45,122 nucleotides of DNA from Desulfatitalea alkaliphila (GTDB taxonomy: Bacteria > Desulfobacterota > Desulfobacteria > Desulfobacterales > Desulfosarcinaceae): contig NZ_JALJRB010000036.1 of assembly GCF_022968795.1 (NCBI RefSeq), positions 1 to 45,122 of the forward strand. The letters run 5' to 3'. Below are positions 1 to 9,114 of this stretch, piece by piece. Within the stretch, counting starts at the first letter, position 1; each line of letters begins with the position of its first letter. A model generated the notes under the pieces. It was not told where the DNA came from. It made no database searches and worked only from the letters and a program-made list of their open reading frames with translations. The position numbers and the translations under genes were made by a program.

Positions 1-576
1 TATTATTATGACGAAGCGGTAATTTCCTGTCTTGTATTCGTAGAAAAATTGCTGTGCCAGTGGCTATGAACTTCTAAGCATCAGGAATAAATATGGTTTT
101 ATTCTATTTTTCGTTGGCATGTGACTTTATTTCCGGATCAATCGCAAAGGGTTCAAAAATGGATCTTTGAATCGGGAAGTTTAATATTTCTACAGCATAT
201 TTTCTCTAATTTATCAACCCTTTTCATGAATTCCGTTTTGTTTTGACTCATAATGGGTGATTTGCGACGCTTGGATTATGAGCGATAATTTGCCGTAATT
301 ATCAATATTATACCGCAGCGGCATAATGCGGGATTCCATTATTCAGTGCGATTCGAATCGCTTTATAACCGACGGAAAAGATATAAGAAAAGTATTTTCA
401 GGAAAACCGCTCATATTGTTTGTCGGCCCAGGTATTAGTTCAGGTTTCATTCAGTATCAACACGTGAACCCGATGGGACATGAACTGAAGGCGGTCCCTT
501 TTTGTGCGAATCTGGTTAACGACTTGCACAATGGTCGGTAATACTAATCGGAACATGGTTTGGACCTTCGGTGTTG
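1..576. other. AT-rich region without a convincing gene
   Basis: This stretch is clearly more AT-rich than the rest of the window. It has one small open frame at 326-541 (71 codons) with no ribosome binding site and no recognisable domain. I see no tRNA, repeat array or transposase. It lies downstream of the stop codon of the large helicase gene and may contain the end of a transcription unit whose body is outside the window. Confidence 0.5.
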
Positions 577-3500
577 TTACGGCCATGGGGGTGATGATTT
601 TAAATCCGGGGTCGTGGTGACCAGCTCTACCAGTGGCACTTCCCATGCCGAAGTTTTGCAGTTGTGCCGGTACTCCGGATGGCTGTCGTCGGCGCACCAG
701 CGGACCATGCCGATGATGCGGGCTTCTTGGATTGCCGCTATGCGGTCGGCCCATATGGAATTGGCCTCTTTGGACAGGCGTGCCACGCATTGGGCGTCTG
801 TTGTTTGCAATGCGATGCCGCCGGCGGAGACGGTCGGGCGCAGGGTGTCGCCGGCATTCAGTTGGGCGAGGTGGTGGTGCATTGGGTGATTCGCCGGGAA
901 GCGGCCGGCGTGGCCCAGGTAGAGGTCGGCCAGGGTCAGCAGGGTGTATTGGTTGTGGAGGGGTGCGGGGAGACTATTCGGGTCCCGGGGCGCTTCGCGC
1001 TGCAGCATCCATTCGCCTTGCAGGTTGGTGATGAAGGGGTTGGGGTGCTCGTCGGTCTCCATGAGGCAGAGGGTTTCGCGGGCGCGGGTCATGCCGACGT
1101 AGAGCAGGCGGCGTTCTTCTTCTTGTTGGGGGCGGGTCGGGGGGTGGTGCCAGTCGCCGTCGAGGATGAAGACGTGGTTGAACTCCAGGCCTTTGGCGCC
1201 GTGGACGGTGCCGAGGAAGAGGCCGCGGCCGAGGGCTTTTTCGCGGCGCTGTTCGGCCAGGGCGTCGTAGAGCCAGTCGATGTAGTGGGTGACGGACAGT
1301 TCGCTGTCGGCGGTTTCTTCCTGATAGAGGGCGTGCAGGTCTTGCAGCAGGTCGATCCAGGGAGAGGACGGGGCGCCGGGGGGTGGTGACGGCAGGTGGG
1401 CGGCCAGGGCCGAGGCGCGGTGGAATTGGGCTTCGATGTGTTTCAAGGCGGTCAGGAAGGTGTGCACTTCGCGGATGCGGTGCAGGGGCAGACCGGTTGT
1501 CAGGGTGCGGCGCAGGGGGACCTGGTGTTGTTCAAGGTGGGCGCGCAGGGTGTCGAGGGTGGTTTTGGTGCGCGCCAGGACGGCGAAGTTCTGCCAGCGG
1601 GCGTCGGGGTCGATGGTGCGCAGGCGTTGGATCTCCTGCAGCACGGCGGCGGGTTGGTGCGTGGCGGTGGGCACGCGCAGGCGCTGGACGTGGCCTTGGG
1701 CGACGGGGTCGCGGGTGGTCCAGGGGCCGCCGGGGGGGTGGTTGCGGCGGCGGCGGTCGATGCGGATGGGGTGGTCGGCTTTCATGCGGTCGCGGTTGCG
1801 GGCGATGAGCTGGTTGGCGGCCTGGATGATGTGGGCGCTGGAGCGGTAGTTTTCCACCAGGTGAACCGTCTTGCAGTTGTACTCTTGCTGGAAGCGTTGG
1901 ATGAAGGCCACGTTGGCGCCGCGGAAGGCGTAGATGTTCTGGTCGTCATCGCCCACGGCGAGGATGGCCAGGCGGCCGTTGCCTTCTTCCAGGGTGCGGC
2001 CGGCGATGGCGGAGACCAGTTCGTACTGGTCCTGGTCGATGTCCTGGTATTCGTCCACCAGGATGTGGCTGAAGCCTTGCAGCAGGTGGTCGCGCAGTTC
2101 GTCGGGGTCCAGGCCGGGGATTTCCTTGTCGCCTTTGAGAAGGGCCACGGCGTCGCGGATCGGGCGGTCGAAGTCGATTGGGGCCGCCGGGCGGCCTTCC
2201 ATCAGTTCACGGGGGGAGATGCCGGCCAGGCGCATGGCGGCGCCGTGGTAGGTGGCCACCATGACGCCCCGGGCGTCGTTGCCCACCAGGGCGCCGAGCC
2301 GCTTGCGCAGGGTGGTGGCGGCGCTGTGGTTGAAGCACATGACCAGAATGCGGTTGGCCGGGATGCGTTCGACGCGCAGCAGGTAGGCGCAGCGATGGAC
2401 CACGACGCGAGTTTTGCCGGCGCCGGGGCCGGCCAGGATCAGGCGGCTGGCCCCGGTGGGGGCGCCCACCACGGCGATCTGGTGGGGGTTGTCCAGTTGA
2501 TCGACGATTTGGCGGTAGGCCTCGGCGCTGGTGGCCCGCTCGAGCAGTTTTTCGCGGTCGGAGAAGTACTTTTTGACGAAGTCGGAGCGGGGCAGGGCGA
2601 AGTAGTCCAGCACCAGGTTCAGGGCGCGGGCCACTTTGTCCATGGCCAGGGTGGCGTACTCCAGGATGACGTGCACCTGGAAGCGCCGTTCGCGGTAGTG
2701 CATGTCCAGGGGTTTGAAGTCGCCGGCGGTGTAGCCGCCCCGCTTGTCGGCGGGGTTGAGCCGGATGGTCATGGCTTGGCGGAAGACGCTGAGGCCCTGC
2801 TGCAGGGCGATGATTTTGTGTTCATGGAGGAACATCAGGGCGCGGTCGATGGCGGCCAGGGGTTTGTGGATCCTGGCATGCAGCAGCAGGTCGTGGCGGA
2901 TGGCCTGCTCCAGCTCGTCGGCAGTGAAGTCGATCAGTACTTCGGCGGTGGTGGCCTGGCCCGTCTCGACGAGGGCCTTGCGGGCTTTTTCGGTGAGCAC
3001 TTTGACGATCAGGGCGGCCACGTCCCGGCGCAGGGCGGCGGTTTCGCTCAGGGCGGACCAGCCGCGGCGCAGGGCCACGCGGTAGCGGCTGCGGCCGGTG
3101 TGCTGCAGGTCGAGGCTGCCGTGGGCGCCGGCCAGGCCTTGGCCGTCGCGGGCCAGTCCTTTGATCAGCAGGCGCAGCGTGATGAGGTCGCTCTGGTGGC
3201 CGTCGCCGTTGAGGCGCTGGTTGAGCCGGCTGATGTCCAGCTCCTGCCAGGCGCCGGGTTCGGCTTCGGGCGCCGCTTCCTGCATCACCTGGATCATGCG
3301 CCTTTCCAGGTCGGCTTTGGATGCCAGTAAGCGTGGCGCGCTTTTGCGGCCGGCGCAGTGCACAAAGGCGCTCAAGCGCAGGCCCTTGTCCAGCAGGCCG
3401 ACGGCAGCCATCTGGTGCATGGCGTGGATCACCAGTTGGGCGGGGGTCAGGCCGGTGCTTTGTTCCAGGGCGTGCAGGCGCGCGGCGTCGTGGAAGAGCT

Positions 3501-5901
3501 GCTCGGCGATGTCGTCGGCGCTGAAGCCGTGGTCTGCGGGGGCGTTGAACAGTGCGGCCAGGATGCCGCGCCACAGGACCTGCATGTCCGGTGAGAGCTT
3601 GGCACGCGCGATGAGGGGGTCGGCATCGGCCAGGCGTTTGACCAGGGGCTTGCCCTGGAACACCTGGGTCAGGTTCTGGTTGCGCTCCAGGAAATCGGCC
3701 CGCTCCAGCCAGGAGACGGCGGTGCGCACCTTGGTGTCGGCGCCCCGGTCCTCCTTGTCGAACACTTGGGCCAGCTCTTCTTCGCGCAGCAGTTCGCCGG
3801 TGGTGATGACGATTTCGTTGTGGCGGCTGCGTTTGCCGCGCTTGAGGCAACGCAGGATGCGCTGGATCTCGTCGCGCTTGATTTCGGAGTAGGCCCCCAG
3901 GCGGAACTGGGTTTCGGCGTCGGCCGGGTCGTAGAGCAGGACGCAGTGGGCCGGCTGCCGATCCCGCCCGGCGCGGCCGGCTTCTTGCAGGTAGTTCTCC
4001 AGGGAGCCGGGGATTTCGTAGTGCAGCACCAGGCGGATGTCGCTTTTGTCGATGCCCATGCCGAAGGCGTTGGTGGCGCAGATCACGGCGCTTTCGCCGG
4101 CGCTGAAGGCATCGATGATGCGTCGCTTTTCGTGGGTGTCCAGGCCGCCGTGGAAAGCTTCGGCCGACATGCCTTTGTGCAGCAGGTAGTCGCGCACCTC
4201 TTCCGAGCATTTCTTCGTGGCGGTGTAGACGACGGCGCTGCCCGGCCCGTCGTCGCCCAGGTGCCTTTTGATCAGCGCAAAGGTTTGTTCGGGCTTTTCC
4301 GCGGCCGACACCGGCAGGACGTCGAAGGACAGGTTGTCGCGCTCCACGCCCCCTTCGAACAGGCGCAGTTCCTGGTGCAGTTCGGTGCGGAAGTAGGCGA
4401 TGATTTCTTCGATCACGTCCGGCTTGGCCGTGGCGGTGAAGCAGGCGATGGGCGGCGTGGGCAGGTGCTGTGCTTCGCTCAGTTCGCGGATGAAGCGCCC
4501 GGCGTAGAGGTAGTCCGGCCGGAAGTCATGGCCCCATTTTGATAGGCAGTGGGCTTCGTCGAAGACCCAGCAGCCGATTTCGCGCTGGCTGAGCATTTGG
4601 CGCACCGACCGGCTGCGCAACTGCTCGGGGGAGATGTAGAGCAGGGCGATGTCGCCCAGGCGCACCCGCTCCATGGCTTCGCCGCGCTCGGGCGGGGTCA
4701 GCAGGCCGTAGATGGCCGCCGCGAAGGGGGTGCCGGTGGCGGCCGCCAGGTTGTCCACCTGGTCTTTCATCAGGGCCTGCAGGGGCGAGAAGACCACCGT
4801 GAGCAGACCCCGGCGCATGTGGCGCGCCAGGGCCGGCAATTGGTAGCACAACGACTTGCCGCCGCCGGTGGGCAGGATGGCCAGCAGGGGGCGGCCCTGC
4901 ATGCCGGCGAGCACCACCTGGCGTTGCAGGCTCTGTCCGTCGGCGGCGGCGGGGGTGGGGCGAAAGCCTTCGAAGCCGAAGAAGCATTGCAGTTGGGTGT
5001 CGGGGTCGTGGGTGGCGCGGCACCAGGCGCAAGTCGGGTCGCCGCAGGGGGTGTCGCGCAGGGCCTGCAGCAAGGGGGCCACCGCCGGGAATTGGCGCCG
5101 CACCCAGGGGGGCAGCACGGAGTTGGTACCCGCCACCCGCAGCCAGGCCAGGGCGTAGGCGGCCGCCGGGTGCCACGGTTGCGGGCCGAGGGCGGCCAAG
5201 GCGTTGTCCAGGCCGTTGCGGCAGATGGCTTCGCCGCTTAGTTGTACGAACAGGTCCCGCACCGTGGCTGTCGCCGGCAGGGGGCGGGCGCCCAGGCGTT
5301 CCAACACCATGGCCAGGCCACGGCCGCTGAAACCGTTGAACCGGCTGTTGCGGAAGCAGTGGGCGCAAAAGGCGAGCAGCTCGGGCCAGGCGTCGCCCTG
5401 GCGGGCCAGGCTTTCCCATTGGTCGGCGAACACCGACAAGGCCAGGCGCACGTCTTCCAGCGGATCGCTGAGAGAGGCGCGCACCAGCTTGTAGTCTTTG
5501 ACCAGGCGGTGGTAAGGGTTGCGCGGGAAGGCCAGCGGCGAGAGGAACAGGGTGTCGATCACCGGCCGGTCCAGCAGTGCCAGGTCGGGGGTTGCGGCGC
5601 GCAAAAAGGGCAGGTCGTGGTTGAACAGGTTGTGGCCCAGCACGAATCGCGCCCGGCGGCCGAAAGCGTCCAGGCGGGCCAGGGCCCGGTCGATTTCCTT
5701 GCGGCGGCCCGTCCACTGGAAGGTTTCAGGGCCGCAAACGGCGCCGATGTGCCGCAGGATGCCGCTGTGAGTGATCTCCAGGTCCAGGGCCACGGTTTCG
5801 GCCAGGAGGTCGGTCATGGCCGCCGGCGGTGGCGCCGCCGGCGGATCGGCCGGCACTGTCGTCTTCACCGGGGGGGCATCGGACGGGTGTTCAACCGGCA
5901 C
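577..5901 (-). CDS. Exonuclease-RecQ-UvrD fusion helicase
   Basis: This 1774-residue protein joins three DNA-processing modules. Residues about 30-200 look like a DnaQ/DEDD 3'-5' exonuclease (LDLEITH, then GHNLFNHD, then KDYKL). Cys 286, 291, 294 and 306 form a possible zinc site. A RecQ-type superfamily 2 helicase follows, with Walker A TGGGKS near 345-350 and the box FDEAHCLSKWGHDF near 447-460. From about residue 1150 there is a UvrD/Rep superfamily 1 helicase, with AGPGAGKT near 1162, VDEYQDID, GDDDQNIYAFRGAN and the C-terminal VGMTRARE. All motor motifs look intact. The start is GTG at 5901, preceded by AAAGGAG five bases upstream. It overlaps the end of the upstream HD gene by 37 bases, so the two are probably cotranscribed. 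The family is annotated as RecQ family helicase; a role in DNA repair or recombination is inferred, and a defence role is possible but unsupported by neighbours. Confidence 0.9.
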   Translation of the reverse strand: MPVEHPSDAPPVKTTVPADPPAAPPPAAMTDLLAETVALDLEITHSGILRHIGAVCGPETFQWTGRRKEIDRALARLDAFGRRARFVLGHNLFNHDLPFLRAATPDLALLDRPVIDTLFLSPLAFPRNPYHRLVKDYKLVRASLSDPLEDVRLALSVFADQWESLARQGDAWPELLAFCAHCFRNSRFNGFSGRGLAMVLERLGARPLPATATVRDLFVQLSGEAICRNGLDNALAALGPQPWHPAAAYALAWLRVAGTNSVLPPWVRRQFPAVAPLLQALRDTPCGDPTCAWCRATHDPDTQLQCFFGFEGFRPTPAAADGQSLQRQVVLAGMQGRPLLAILPTGGGKSLCYQLPALARHMRRGLLTVVFSPLQALMKDQVDNLAAATGTPFAAAIYGLLTPPERGEAMERVRLGDIALLYISPEQLRSRSVRQMLSQREIGCWVFDEAHCLSKWGHDFRPDYLYAGRFIRELSEAQHLPTPPIACFTATAKPDVIEEIIAYFRTELHQELRLFEGGVERDNLSFDVLPVSAAEKPEQTFALIKRHLGDDGPGSAVVYTATKKCSEEVRDYLLHKGMSAEAFHGGLDTHEKRRIIDAFSAGESAVICATNAFGMGIDKSDIRLVLHYEIPGSLENYLQEAGRAGRDRQPAHCVLLYDPADAETQFRLGAYSEIKRDEIQRILRCLKRGKRSRHNEIVITTGELLREEELAQVFDKEDRGADTKVRTAVSWLERADFLERNQNLTQVFQGKPLVKRLADADPLIARAKLSPDMQVLWRGILAALFNAPADHGFSADDIAEQLFHDAARLHALEQSTGLTPAQLVIHAMHQMAAVGLLDKGLRLSAFVHCAGRKSAPRLLASKADLERRMIQVMQEAAPEAEPGAWQELDISRLNQRLNGDGHQSDLITLRLLIKGLARDGQGLAGAHGSLDLQHTGRSRYRVALRRGWSALSETAALRRDVAALIVKVLTEKARKALVETGQATTAEVLIDFTADELEQAIRHDLLLHARIHKPLAAIDRALMFLHEHKIIALQQGLSVFRQAMTIRLNPADKRGGYTAGDFKPLDMHYRERRFQVHVILEYATLAMDKVARALNLVLDYFALPRSDFVKKYFSDREKLLERATSAEAYRQIVDQLDNPHQIAVVGAPTGASRLILAGPGAGKTRVVVHRCAYLLRVERIPANRILVMCFNHSAATTLRKRLGALVGNDARGVMVATYHGAAMRLAGISPRELMEGRPAAPIDFDRPIRDAVALLKGDKEIPGLDPDELRDHLLQGFSHILVDEYQDIDQDQYELVSAIAGRTLEEGNGRLAILAVGDDDQNIYAFRGANVAFIQRFQQEYNCKTVHLVENYRSSAHIIQAANQLIARNRDRMKADHPIRIDRRRRNHPPGGPWTTRDPVAQGHVQRLRVPTATHQPAAVLQEIQRLRTIDPDARWQNFAVLARTKTTLDTLRAHLEQHQVPLRRTLTTGLPLHRIREVHTFLTALKHIEAQFHRASALAAHLPSPPPGAPSSPWIDLLQDLHALYQEETADSELSVTHYIDWLYDALAEQRREKALGRGLFLGTVHGAKGLEFNHVFILDGDWHHPPTRPQQEEERRLLYVGMTRARETLCLMETDEHPNPFITNLQGEWMLQREAPRDPNSLPAPLHNQYTLLTLADLYLGHAGRFPANHPMHHHLAQLNAGDTLRPTVSAGGIALQTTDAQCVARLSKEANSIWADRIAAIQEARIIGMVRWCADDSHPEYRHNCKTSAWEVPLVELVTTTPDLKSSPPWP

Positions 5902-6791
5902 GCAGTCTCCTTTGGGGTGCAGGGATGTGGTGCGTTGTCATCGTCCTGTTCGCATTCGGCTGCGCCCTGCATTCCGTCAGGGGGATCAGCGCTGGTTGTG
6001 ATCGCTTGGAACAGGCGACCAAGAGCCGGACTGTCCGGCAGCACTTGACGGAGTCGCTGCACGATGCCCCTCTCGACGGCCATCTGCCGCGCGGCACGGT
6101 TGTTGAAATCGTGGAACCAGGTGGCGATCATCACCAGAAAATCGGACAGGGTGTGCAAGGTGCCGATGGCCACGCTGCGGGTGCTCAAGGCTTGGGTCAA
6201 CACATCGGGGGTCACCGCGCGGTCCAGCCGGATGTGCGGCAGCATGTCGGGCAGGTCGCTGAAGCCGTCGCGGGCGACCGAGCGGAGGACCAGATCCATG
6301 ATGTCCAGTTTGTCGGCATCCCGGATGAGGCCGAGCAGATCGGCGGTGGGCCCATCGATTCCCGGCGGGATATCGGCCGTGCCACGATTGTGGTAGGCCA
6401 CGGCGCAGGCGACCTGCGGCCAGAGTGCGGGGCCGAAGTGCTCCGGCAGCCCTTCGTTTTCCAGCAGCTTGCGGCCGGCGGCGCCGTGATCCAGGGTGTC
6501 GGCGTCGTTGAAGGAGCCGTGGTCGGCATACTGCGCGAACCGCCCCACGTCGTGCACCAGGCCGCACGCTTCGGCCAGCCGGATGCGCGGCGACGGCCAC
6601 CCGGCGGCCTTGGCGACGGCCCGGGCGTCGGCGGCGACGCGCAGGCTGTGGCGGTATTTGAGTTCCAGGGCGGGCGGCAGGCTGCCGTCCGGGGCGCGGA
6701 AGCGGTCCACGTAGTGGTCGAACCATTCCCGCAGCAAGTGGGGCGCTTGTTCGACCGTTGGTTTCAGAGTGCGCGCTGGATCGTTGCTCAT
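5865..6791 (-). CDS. HD domain-containing phosphohydrolase
   Basis: This 308-residue protein has the HD-superfamily metal-binding pattern: a His in KYRHSLRVAAD near residue 49, the HD doublet in GLVHDVGRF near residue 80, a further His in AYHNRG, and an Asp in IRDADKLD. HD proteins hydrolyse phosphomonoesters or nucleotides at a two-metal centre; the substrate cannot be read from the sequence. The tail after about residue 260 is low-complexity and runs into the start of the helicase gene, overlapping it by 37 bases. The region before the ATG at 6791 has only a weak ribosome binding site, so the exact start is less certain. It is soluble with no signal peptide. Confidence 0.8.
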   Translation of the reverse strand: MSNDPARTLKPTVEQAPHLLREWFDHYVDRFRAPDGSLPPALELKYRHSLRVAADARAVAKAAGWPSPRIRLAEACGLVHDVGRFAQYADHGSFNDADTLDHGAAGRKLLENEGLPEHFGPALWPQVACAVAYHNRGTADIPPGIDGPTADLLGLIRDADKLDIMDLVLRSVARDGFSDLPDMLPHIRLDRAVTPDVLTQALSTRSVAIGTLHTLSDFLVMIATWFHDFNNRAARQMAVERGIVQRLRQVLPDSPALGRLFQAITTSADPPDGMQGAAECEQDDDNAPHPCTPKETACRLNTRPMPPR

Positions 6792-6868
6792 CGGCTTTAT
6801 CGTCGTCGCGGCTCATTTGGGCTCGCGCGTACCTTTGCGCCATCGCGTTCCAGCAAAAGGCCGAGCTC

Positions 6869-7078
6869 TTATTCGAGGATTTCCCGCACCCGGCCCACCT
6901 GTCCGTCCTGCAGGCGCACCTTGATACCGCGGGTGTGGCGCGCCGCGCGGGTCAGGACATCCTTGACAATGCCCCGCGTCAGCCGGCCGGTGCGCTGGTC
7001 CGATTTCAGAACCACGGCGACGGTCGATCCGGTTCGGACATGGACGCGGTACTGTCCGTTCTTTGGTTGTTCGGTCAT
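6869..7078 (-). CDS. YwbE family protein (DUF2196)
   Basis: This 69-residue basic protein contains the compact beta-rich pattern of the YwbE/DUF2196 family, with the central stretch LKSDQRTGRLTRGIVKDVLT and a final GQVGRVREIL. The family is widespread and short; its function is unknown, and a nucleic-acid-binding or translation-related fold has been suggested only by its shape. The length matches the family, so the gene is complete. It lies 77 bases upstream of the HD gene on the same strand and could share a transcript with it. Confidence 0.85.
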   Translation of the reverse strand: MTEQPKNGQYRVHVRTGSTVAVVLKSDQRTGRLTRGIVKDVLTRAARHTRGIKVRLQDGQVGRVREILE

Positions 7079-7364
7079 GGCGTGCGCTTTCGTTTCGCTA
7101 CGATGGCCGGCAACCCTAATGGTCGCCTTGCCCTTCCATAGCCTGAAGGCGCCTGTTTTTCAAGAAAAGGGCCGAATGTAAATGACCCCGACACCCCCGA
7201 AACACCAACTATCCCCAATCTTTTCTCAGGCGGCGTGGGATAATGGCTGACTGATCAAAATCCGGTTCACTTGATTCCTGAACGCACTGGTCGGCAGCGG
7301 GGCCGGCGCAATGGATGCGGGGCTTGGGGCTTGCGACCACCGTGCGTAAACCCCAGGCGTCCGA
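7079..7364. other. Intergenic region between msrA and ywbE
   Basis: This 286-base gap lies between the stop codon of msrA and the start of the YwbE gene. I find no open frame with a ribosome binding site. The promoter for the YwbE-HD-helicase series is probably here, but no box can be assigned with confidence. The sequence CCCCGACACCCCCGA near 7187-7201 resembles the short GC-rich tags seen beside the palindrome at 19559-19646, which is a weak hint of a repeat remnant. Confidence 0.3.
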
Positions 7365-8192
7365 TCACTCGCCGCGATCCCCCACCCGCTTTTCCAGGAT
7401 GGCGCGGCCTTTGGGGCTCAGGCCCAATTGATCGATTTCCTTGCGCAACTGGTCGCGCGTGCCATAGCCACCCAGATAGCCGTTGATCCGGCTCACGGCG
7501 GTGGAGGCGACGAAATCCGCGGCCTGCGGGTAGATGCGGGTCAGTTCCGCGGTCAGCACCTGGTTGCGCTTGAGCAGGTACTTCTGGTGATAATCCTCGG
7601 CCATGGTGAAACTGCGCAAGGGCAGGACTTCGGTGCGGATGTTGCGGCCGCCGCGCTTTTCCAGCGCTTCCTTGGAGGCCAGGGCCGCATCGCGCTGGGT
7701 CTCGTCATGGTAGAAGATCGCATTCAGGTACTGCCGCGAGATGGTATGGGCCGACGGTGCGTGGCTGCGCCAAAACACGGCCAGCAGGTCGTCGTAGCTG
7801 ATGCGGGTGGGATCGTAGTCGATCTGAACAGTCTCCGTGTGATCGCCGATGTGGTGATAGGTCGGGTCGGCCTTTTGGCCGCCGGCATACCCCACCCGTG
7901 TGCGAATCACGCCTTCGATGGCCCCGAACCGGGACTCGATGCCCCAGAATCACCCCAGGCCGAAGGATGCGGTGGCCACCGCAACCGGCTGCAGGGTGTC
8001 GATGGGCGGTATGGGGGCGGGTGTGCTGTGATGGTCGGATGCCAATAAGGTGGACGCCTTCATGGGTCTCTCCATTTCCGTTTGCCTAACCTCGGACGCG
8101 GTGGTGCGTGCAAGCGTGATGGCCGCCAATGCGGCCAACGCCAACACAATGACCAGCACACCGCGCACGGGTATTTTCGTTAAGGGGTTCAT
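7365..8192 (-). CDS. msrA: Selenocysteine-containing MsrA (UGA at the catalytic Cys)
   Basis: Peptide-methionine (S)-S-oxide reductase repairs oxidised methionine. Reading through one in-frame TGA at 7950-7952 gives a 275-residue protein in which the normal catalytic motif GCFWG is written G-UGA-FWG (residue 81). The flanking residues ATASFGLG before and GIESRFGAIEGV, RTRVGYAGG after match MsrA without any shift, so UGA sits exactly at the nucleophile. A hairpin begins 14 bases after it. No other Cys follows, so there is no resolving Cys. Residues about 9-29 form a hydrophobic segment, so the long form is exported or membrane-anchored. The start at 8192 has AGGAG six bases upstream. A second ATG at 8063 also has GGAGA and would give a form without the hydrophobic segment. 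Automated calls would truncate this to 7365-7910 or call it a pseudogene. SelA, SelB and SelC are not in the window. Confidence 0.85.
7921..7952 (-). promoter_or_regulatory. Sec UGA codon and candidate bacterial SECIS hairpin
   Basis: The UGA is at 7950-7952. After a 14-base spacer the RNA forms GUCCCG-GUU-CGGGGC (7921-7935), six pairs with one G.U and a small apical loop starting with G 21 bases after the UGA. Bacterial SECIS elements lie inside the coding region directly 3' of the UGA, with a GU-containing apical loop at about this distance, where SelB binds. The hairpin is seen in the sequence; the SECIS role is inferred. Confidence 0.65.
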
Positions 8193-8284
8193 GGGTCGCT
8201 CCTAATACTGCTTTCGCCCGCTTTTGATCTTATTCGGGTTTTGTGCCCAACCGCATTCTATAATCCCGTTCGATGCATCAACAG

Positions 8285-8899
8285 CTATCGGGGATCGCCG
8301 GCGGACGCCGCAAAGCCGTATTCGCGGGCATTGACATTGTGGCGCTTCTCCCAGCCGATGGTCGAGGATGGGGTGGGGCCGTAGTTGTGGCCGGGCCACA
8401 CCACCGTCTCGTCGGGCAGCTGCATCAGGCGCCGGATGGAAGCGCCCAGGGTGGGGCGGTGGCCGCCGGTCAGGTCGGTGCGCCCGCTGTCGCCCACGAA
8501 CAGCGTGTCGCCGGTGAAAAGATTGCCCCGGGCATACAGGCACATGCCGCCGGGTGTGTGTCCCGGGGTGTGGATGATATCCAAAACGATCTCGCCCACC
8601 CGCAGCGGGCTTTCATCCGCCAGAAAGCGGTCCGCCGCGGGGTAGCGGTCGGCATCGCCCTGGTGGATGATTACCGGCGCTCCGGTCAAGGCCTTTAAGG
8701 CTGCGTTGCCGGCGGTGTGATCTCCATGCCCGTGGGTGTTGACGATCAGTTCGATGCGCAACCCCGCCGCTTCGGCCGCCGCGGCGATCATCTCCGCTTC
8801 CGGGCCGGGATCGATCACCACCGCCTTGCCGGTCTGTTCGCAGCCCACAATATAGCTGAAGTTGTCCAGGTATCCCGTATCCAACTGCTTGATGATCAT
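8285..8899 (-). CDS. MBL-fold metallo-hydrolase (glyoxalase II-like)
   Basis: This protein carries the metallo-beta-lactamase metal motif THGHGDH, followed by TPGHTPGG, the bridging Asp in FTGDTLF and the late His in WPGHNYG. This is the pattern of glyoxalase II-like or persulfide-dioxygenase-like hydrolases acting on thioesters or related substrates; which one cannot be settled here. I chose the ATG at 8899, giving 204 residues and the usual family beginning MIIKQLDTGYLDN. In-frame starts at 8908 and 8938 would add 3 or 13 residues that look non-conserved. It is a cytoplasmic single-domain protein, 92 bases upstream of msrA on the same strand. Confidence 0.85.
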   Translation of the reverse strand: MIIKQLDTGYLDNFSYIVGCEQTGKAVVIDPGPEAEMIAAAAEAAGLRIELIVNTHGHGDHTAGNAALKALTGAPVIIHQGDADRYPAADRFLADESPLRVGEIVLDIIHTPGHTPGGMCLYARGNLFTGDTLFVGDSGRTDLTGGHRPTLGASIRRLMQLPDETVVWPGHNYGPTPSSTIGWEKRHNVNAREYGFAASAGDPR

Positions 8900-9114
8900 C
8901 GGCACCATCCCAATCGTTTCGGTCGTTATGCAAAACAATGCGTACGCCCTCCCGCCTTGTCAAAACCGAATGCGGGCGTCCCCCCGAAAACTCAAGTTTG
9001 CGATGGACCCTGGCGATAATTTCTTTGGCGGTGGTCTCTGCGAAACCCCGAACCGTTGTCGTGCCCAAGGCACGGCCGCCACTTAACGCCACAACCAAAG
9101 GAAAGGCTCGAACC

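Noticed and set aside
326-541. 71-codon frame in the AT-rich left end
   Set aside because: No ribosome binding site, no recognisable domain and no supporting neighbour.
1396-3330. Long plus-strand open frame (644 codons) opposite the helicase gene
   Set aside because: It is the antisense shadow of the GC-rich helicase: Gly/Ala/Val-rich, no domain, no ribosome binding site, and the minus-strand frame carries all helicase motifs.
7365-7910. Truncated MsrA starting at an internal Met, or an msrA pseudogene
   Set aside because: The frame continues upstream through a single UGA placed exactly at the catalytic residue, with similarity preserved on both sides and a hairpin after it, so selenocysteine is the better reading.
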